Shown in pieces: positions 58,701 through 64,000 of a DNA stretch of 64,000 nucleotides. The number at the start of each line of letters is the position of its first letter. Position 1 is the first letter of the stretch. The DNA is from Podarcis raffonei (taxonomy: Eukaryota > Chordata > Lepidosauria > Squamata > Lacertidae). The translations under genes and the position numbers were made by a program. The DNA is taken from NCBI RefSeq assembly GCF_027172205.1, contig NC_070617.1, forward strand, positions 131,501 through 195,500. Direction: 5' to 3'. A model generated the notes under the pieces. The model made no database searches and had not been told where the DNA came from. It was given only the letters and a program-made list of their open reading frames with translations.

Positions 58701-61541
58701 CTGGAGGAAGCGGAAGACCTGGAGGTGGTGAGCACAGAAGCCCTGCACCTGTCGGAGGATGAGGAAAGGAGGGAGCTGTGGAGCCCCTCCAAGGAGAACG
58801 AGGAGGAGGACTTGCAGGCGCTGGAGGGGGAGCTCCTGCAGGCAGAAGAGTTTGTTGCTTGTGAGAACGTGGCACCACTGAGCCACGAGGTGGCAGAGAG
58901 TTGCTCAGAGCAACCCTTTCTTCAGCTGGAGCAGCTCCAGGCACCAGGAGCCCCTCTGGAAGAGAAGGATTTGGCCCTGCGGGAGGGAGAGGTGGGAGAG
59001 GCATCCCAGGAACCTGACGCCTTTCCTGCAGAGGAGGAAGGAGAGAATGTGGAAGGGGAGCCCAGAATGGTGGAAAGTGCAAGGGATGCTGAGGGGGGCA
59101 AAGAGAGAGGGGAGGAGGAGGAAGACATCCCCAGGCCCCCCAGAGAGGATGGGTTGGGGAATGAGGATGTCAGGGAGAAGCAGGGCTTCTCAGACACAGA
59201 GCCTGTCTGCTCCCAGGAGATGGAGGTTGCCTTGCGAGGCGAGGATGTCCCGGGGCAAGGAGAGATCTCCAAGGCAGAGGAGCAGGATGTGGCAGGAGAT
59301 GCTTCGGAGGAGCAGCAGCAACTGGCTGAGGAGGAGGAGGGAGCAGGAGAAGGAGGAGCAGAGATCCCAGCAGCTGCTCTTGACGCTGACAGAGACATCC
59401 AGGAGGGAAGCTTGGTGGTGGGCCCAGAAGCCTCCACGGCTGAAAGGGAAGAGGAGGAGGAGGAGGCGGCAGGCATTCTAGAGATGGAAGAAATAGCAGC
59501 CCCCTTGGAGACAAAGGACCTGCCATGGTGCCCGGAAGCGGAACAGGACGAGGCCGATGTGCAGGCAGAGGAAGAAGAGCAAGCAGTGGCCAGAGTAGAA
59601 GAGGTTCTCCAAAGTCAGCTGGCCACCCACCTGGGCGAAAGCCTGCCCCCCCCAGAAGTGCAGGGCAGCCCCACCGACGGGTTTGAGGGCAAGGACCAGG
59701 CCGACACCAGCTATGGTCAGTCGCAAAGTGAGTCTTTGGGGTCTGAGGGCTCCCTTGAATCTTGGGACAGCTCCCCAAATGCCGGCCGTGAGACCGAGGG
59801 GATTGAGAAGGGCCTGGAAAGTGGCAAAGCGATTATGCTGGAGGAGACTCTGCCGGATCACACCCCCTTGCATCTGTATGAGGGGCAGATGTTGCCTGCC
59901 TCTGGGGAGCCCCAACAAACGCCTCCAGAGAGCCAAGAGGCTGCAGAACTGCCTCTTGTGACCCAAGATGGATCTATGTCTTTAGAGGAGGTGCAACATC
60001 CTCCAGCAGAGGACGAGAGTTTGCACAGCCCCCCAACAGAGGAGAACATCAACAAACAAGAAGGTGCAGAAGAGGAAGGGGGATGCGCCATAGAAGCTGC
60101 TCCCATCCAAGGCACAGACGATCCCAAAGTTTCAGAAAAACCTACGACAGATGCTCTGGAACTCATCGGAAGTGATGGAAACCTACTTGAAGAAGACTCC
60201 AAAGTGCTCAGAGGGGAGGAGGTTGCAAAGGACTCTGCACAGTTGGACGCAGAATCTGAGAAAGAGTTGGCTGGTGGGGAAGTCCCCCAGAAAGGAGGCG
60301 AGGTAGAAGAAGAAGCCCAGTTTGTAGAACAGTTCTGTGAGGAAGAACTTGGCCAGGATTTTGCTTGGGGACCAGAGGAGGACAGCACTTTCCAAGTAGA
60401 ACGGCTGGATCCCAGCAACGTGGAGGAAAATGCCTTTGTAGAAGGGGACGGTCCATTGGAGCTGGGTGACCAGGGCGACAGAGAGGCTGAAGGTGGCCAC
60501 AAGGTTTCTCCCCTGACCAGCGTGGCTGACTTGGGTGAAATTGTGCTGGAGGGGGAAGAAGGGTCTTTGGATATGCAGGGAGGAGACCTCACGGGACCAG
60601 AGGCTCCAGCATGTGGCAAGGATGAAGATTTGCCCTGTGCCCAGGAGACAACGGACCTTGAAATCTGCAGAAGAGAAGACCAGGTCCCACAGGAAGATGT
60701 GGCTGAGGGGGACCCACGTGGCGAGGATCTCCCAGGTGAGACAGTTGCGAGCATCTCAAGAGAGAGCATGAAAGATGCTGACATCCTGGAGATCGTGGAA
60801 CAAGCTCTGGAGTTCAACCAGGAGCTGATCAAGGCAGCTGAACCGTGTGTTGAGGCCGAACCAACAGTGACAGGAGGGGAGGAAGGTCCATCCCTGGAGA
60901 ATGAGGAAGAGGAGAGCCAGGCTGCACCAATTGCCTTGCCCGATGTCAGTGACTCCCAGGTCCCCACAGAGACCCCAGAAATCTCCTTCCCCGATGCCAA
61001 AGACCCAACAGAATCAGGTCCTCTGTGGGCTGACAGCAATGCTAATGGGCTGCAGGAAGACCCCGGCGTTGCCGATTTCACAGAGGAGATCCTGAATGGG
61101 ATTGGGGTCCTCCGGCCTGGTGAGACAGAGTGCAATGGGGGCATCTCTGAGGAAGAACCAATGAAGAAGGTTCCCATCACCCAGCAGTTCCTCAGGGAGG
61201 AGCTGGACAAGCCCTCCGCGGTGGAGGTGACAGCAGACCAGAGATCGCCTCAAGTGCCGTCCCATGAAGAGACACCAAGGATCGAAGATGTGGAGCCGGA
61301 AGTTCATGAGAAGGTTCTGCTGGGACATGGCAAAGGCCTGGAGGCCACGGATCCCAATGAGAACCTCTTTGTCGACATCTTGCAGGCTGCCTGTGTCAAA
61401 GGGGGGAAGGGCGCTGATCCCGGGGCCGTCTCCATCCCACCACACTTTGGGGATGAAGTTCTCCGCCTGGAGTCCAACCAGCACCTGAACTTCCGGACAG
61501 AAGAGGAGGAGGAGCAGAGATGGTCTTCAGAAGACAACTGA
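51866..61541 (+). CDS. NES: NES, nestin (class VI intermediate filament protein), 4 exons
   Basis: Exons: 51866-52678, 54400-54524, 57168-57241, 57439-61541; GT-AG junctions, 1704 aa (human 1621). The head is very short, as in all nestins. The rod starts LQMWDLNKRLEAYLSRVKHL (coil 1A), continues as coiled coil through exon 1, has LAIESLEEEKQSLRVQIAQV in exon 2, and closes with MSLSLEVATYRTLLEAEST, the filament-family terminal motif. Exon 4 (about residues 338-1704) codes a huge acidic, Glu-rich tail with an almost unbroken Glu run near 57945-57985, ending EEEEEQRWSSEDN, matching the human end WSSGED. The human 11-residue SLEKENQE repeats are not evident. Nestin co-assembles with vimentin in neural and muscle progenitors. 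The start at 51866 (CGGCCATGG) has the best context; an in-frame ATG at 51737 would add 43 residues. The last exon continues open upstream of its acceptor by chance. Confidence 0.96.
52965..53060 (-). mobile_element. CR1 3' fragment in NES intron 1
   Basis: GTCAAGTCCAGCCCCTGCAA and TTAAAACCATCCAGCACGGG, antisense and diverged. Confidence 0.55.
54058..54125 (-). mobile_element. CR1 3' fragment in NES intron 1
   Basis: CCTAGAATTGTCGGGTTGGA and GGACCTCAGGGGTCATTTAG in antisense orientation. Confidence 0.75.
56485..56870 (+). mobile_element. LINE 3'-region repeat in NES intron 2
   Basis: CTGTGGAACTCCCTTCTGCA, GGGTGGCTTTAAAAGTGGGC and CATGGAGGAGGAGGAGGAGA match the 36300-36660 family. Confidence 0.6.
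57330..57400 (-). mobile_element. CR1 3' fragment directly before NES exon 4
   Basis: GCAGAGCTGGAAGGGAACCC and GGTCATCTAGTCCAACCCCA, antisense. It ends about 38 bp before the acceptor at 57437-57438, so it may include the branch-point region of the 197-bp intron 3. Confidence 0.8.
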
Positions 61542-62620
61542 AACCCTGCCTTTGTCCCTCCCAGCAGCTGACTCCTGCCAGAGGCAAAGCAAGATCTCTA
61601 GGGGACCAGGAGATCACTCTCTTCCCATGCCCCACAACCTCCACAACCTTTTTAAATTTTGTTTTTCTAGATGCCATACTACCATTTTTCATTTAAAAAA
61701 TAAAAATAGGCCGTCAAATTGACAATCAAAAGCTTTGATTAGATAGAACTCTTCTTTTTTAAAAAAACCTCCTTTGAGACTTTATGGTAGAGATTTGTTA
61801 AAAACCTCCTGTTTGTTGGAGTGAGCATTCGAGCCCAGTGCCTTATAGGGTGGCAGAATATAGGGCCAGGGTTTTAATCATGATAGGCCTCCCCTTCCCC
61901 TTAAAGTGGACCCAGTTGTTTGGGAGAGGGGGCAGTCCGAAGCCTTGTGACACCTGTGGAGCTGCTGCTACTGTGGGAGAAGCGGCTGGATCTAACACCT
62001 CAGTGTCAACTCGAGCCCTCTGGACCTTAGCGCCTTCAATCCTCCAACCGTCAGCCTCCCCTAAGTTACGTTGCAAAAAACAAACCCCCAACGCAGCTTG
62101 GCACATCCTCTTTTCAGTGTTTTGTGGCTGGCACAGCAATTCTTAAGCTCCTCGACCCACAGATCAAGGTATCGCTGAGCTGGGTCCCACTCTCCTCGCT
62201 GTCTGAACACCTCCTGCTTCTTTGGGGCCTGATAGCTTATGGAGATTAAAAAGTGGGTTTTAAGCTGCAAAAAATGTTGGTTTCTGTGCAAGTCAGGCCA
62301 ATGTCTCCCAAGTGCAAATTTGAAGGGAGTGTGTGTCTTCAGGGGCTGCTTTGAAGTTCACCCTATAAGCAAGCCAGCAAGAGGAGTGTTTGCAGAAGGA
62401 CTGGGGCAGGCAGCAGATCCTGGGGTGTGGAGGGGCTGGTGGTTTGGTGTGGACCCTGTTAGTTGCAGAGAGAGATGCAGCTGCGCCCTGGCTTGAGGTG
62501 CAGGACTTAAGAATTCTGCTGCTTTGTTGCCTTCAGATATGGAGCCAGCAAGACGGACCCCCGGCTTCCTGCGACTGAGCCTCCTTGATAAGCTAATAAA
62601 AGCAATTTGTTTCCCACCAC
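61542..62620 (+). other. NES: NES 3' UTR with two candidate poly(A) signals
   Basis: AATAAA at 61699-61704 (short 3' UTR) and at 62595-62600 (about 1.07 kb). Which is used cannot be told from sequence. No other gene is seen in this stretch. Confidence 0.55.
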
Positions 62621-62700
62621 TTGCAAACTCACAGCGTCTTCTTTTTAAAACTGGACTTTTACAAAGAATGTGTGATTTGCAAAGCATTATATTTTGATGT

Positions 62701-63058
62701 AGGGATGCGGGTGGCGCTGTGGGTAAAAGCCTCAGCGCCTAGGGCTTGCCGATCGAAAGGTCGGCGGTTCGAATCCCCACGGCGGGGTGCGCTCCCGTTG
62801 CTTGGTCCCAGCGCCTGCCAACCTAGCAGTTCGAAAGCACCCCCAGGTACAAGTAGATAAATAGGGACTGCTTACTAGCGGGAAGGTAAACGGCGTTTCC
62901 GTGTGCTGCGCTGGCTCGCCAGATGCAGCTTTGTCACGCTGGCCACGTGACCCAGAAGTGTCTGCAGACAGCGCTGGCCCCCGGCCTCTTAAGTGAGATG
63001 GGCGCACAACCCTAGAGTCTGGCAAGACTGGCCCATACGGGCAGGGGTACCTTTACCT
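62701..63058 (+). mobile_element. Sauria-type SINE, full length, 14-bp target duplication
   Basis: Head GGGTGGCGCTGTGGGTAAAA and GGTTCGAATCCCC, body AAGTAGATAAATAGGGACTG, tail GGGGTACCTTTACCTTT. TTATATTTTGATGT occurs on both sides (62687-62700 and 63059-63072). It lies just past the distal NES poly(A) signal. Confidence 0.92.
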
Positions 63059-63316
63059 TTATATTTTGATGTGGCTTTTTCTTTGGGTGGGTGGGTGTGG
63101 GAGGGAGAGAGACAGAGAACACAGGGCACATGGGCTTGTCAAAGAAAATAGGCTGGTGATCTCAAAGAGGTCTTTGAATGCAAGTCTTCATTTCCAAAGG
63201 GGGGGCTGTGGTTCTCCAGGGGTTGCAGAACGACCCTTGTCCCCACCCCTTTCCATCGACCGTGCTGGCTGCTGGGGCTGGTAGGATACGGAGGCCAACA
63301 TCTGGAGGGGCACAGA

Positions 63317-63960
63317 AGTCATAGAATCATAGGGACCCCTAAAGGCCATCTAGTCCAACTCTCTGCAATGCAGGAACCACAGCTAAAGAATCTCTGACTA
63401 GCATCTGGTTAAATACCATTAAGGAAGGAGTCCCTCACCTTCCAAGGGAGTCCATTCCGCTGTCAAATGGCTCTTGCCCTCAGAAAATTCTTCCTAAGAA
63501 AAGTTCTTCTTTTCTTGCCATTTGAATCCATTGGTTTGAGTCCTACCTTCCAGAGCAGGTGAAAACAAGCTCGCTCCCTCTTCTATGTGACAGCCCTTCA
63601 GCTATCTGAAAATGGCTGTCATATCTCCTCTGACATATCTTCTTCAGTGTACCTGAAGAAGTGTGCATGCACACGAAAGCTCATACCAAGAACTAACTTA
63701 GTTGGTCTTTAAGGTGCTACTGGAAGGAAAAAATTTTTTTGTTATATCTCCTCTGAGTCTCCTCCAACTCCCTCAACCGTTCCTCATAAGGTTTGGTTTT
63801 CAGGCCCTTGATCATCTTGGCTTCCCTCTTCTGCACACCGTCCAGCTTGTCTACATCCTCCTTAGCTTGTGGTGCCCAGAACTGGACACAGTACAGTCCA
63901 CCCTCCCTGCCACAAAGAGGTGCCTTCCTTGAACTTAGACATGATGATCAGGCCAAGGGC
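63317..63960 (-). mobile_element. CR1 LINE 3' part, minus, interrupted by a 110-bp retroposon
   Basis: Left piece 63317-63633 has the antisense 3' text (AAAGGCCATCTAGTCCAACT). Right piece 63744-63960, read on the minus strand, codes VDKLDGVQKREAKMIKGLKT-like text of the CR1 reverse transcriptase end. Fossil copy. Confidence 0.85.
63634..63743 (+). mobile_element. 110-bp retroposon fragment inserted in CR1, with 13-bp target duplication
   Basis: ATATCTCCTCTGA occurs at 63621-63633 and again at 63744-63756. The insert contains CCTGAAGAAGTGTGCATGCA, CACGAAAGCTCATACC and TTGGTCTTTAAGGTGCTACT and ends in A/T runs. Same family as 1545-1630 and 5953-6025. The clean duplication sets both ends of this copy, which is probably 5'-truncated. 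Confidence 0.85.
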
Positions 63961-64000
63961 CTACTGAGGCCAGCAGTTCCCAGAGTGGTCAACCAGGTGC

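Noticed and set aside
59858-61210. A 450-codon open frame on the minus strand opposite nestin exon 4
   Set aside because: It is the mirror of Glu/Asp-rich codons (giving Ser/Pro-rich text), with no domain, and lies fully inside the nestin coding exon.
63653-63678. Hammerhead-ribozyme-like core: CTGAAGA, palindromic stem GTGTGCATGCACAC, then GAAA
   Set aside because: One extra A separates the core from stem II, and no stem III directly after GAAA or cleavage triplet closing it could be found, so the match is probably a chance feature of the repeat.

Overview
The window looks like a GC-rich, gene-dense piece of a squamate reptile (lizard) chromosome. The genes are vertebrate and split by GT-AG introns. 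The repeats fit squamates: tRNA-headed SINEs of the Sauria type, a BovB LINE 3' end, many CR1 fragments, several tRNA-derived SINEs and short DNA-transposon MITEs. No retroviral or other LTR element was recognised, and no bacterial-type feature is present. GC richness and gene density would suit a microchromosome, but that is inference.

Four protein-coding genes can be reconstructed exon by exon; each keeps one open frame across its junctions. (1) Minus strand, 7853-14796: a calmodulin-regulated Ser/Thr kinase of the death-associated protein kinase family, closest by eye to DAPK2 (12 coding exons, 412 aa). A CpG-rich promoter region lies above it to about 17.6 kb. (2) Minus strand, 20484-26950: PRCC (7 exons, 482 aa), 3' UTR to about 19.1 kb. 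(3) Plus strand, 28207-45204: HDGF, a PWWP-domain growth factor and chromatin reader (6 coding exons, 259 aa), with a 13.7 kb first intron full of repeats. (4) Plus strand, 51866-61541: NES (nestin), a class VI intermediate filament protein (4 exons, 1704 aa). A fifth gene is hinted at by a possible signal-peptide first exon on the minus strand at 2616-2730; the rest would lie left of the window.

PRCC and HDGF are head to head, with start codons 1256 bp apart inside one CpG island. Between them lie good matches to RFX X-box, ZNF143/THAP11, ETS, YY1 and E-box motifs, as expected of a shared bidirectional promoter. PRCC-HDGF and NES are also neighbours in mammals (human 1q22-q23), so this is conserved synteny. 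Two differences stand out. The mammalian genes between HDGF and NES (MRPL24, METTL25B, ISG20L2, CRABP2) are not seen here. A DAPK2-like kinase sits beside PRCC where human has SH2D2A.

The rest is introns and intergenic DNA. Notable structures are two nested retroposon insertions, two full-length SINEs with clean target-site duplications, a 43-bp inverted repeat just above PRCC exon 2, related Tigger-like MITEs, a 16-bp tandem expansion inside a SINE, and a short motif dispersed seven times around HDGF and NES. I found no CRISPR array, rRNA or functional tRNA gene, and nothing I could defend as a wholly new biological system. The best leads are the kinase paralogue, the PRCC hairpin, the promoter motif cluster and the missing genes.
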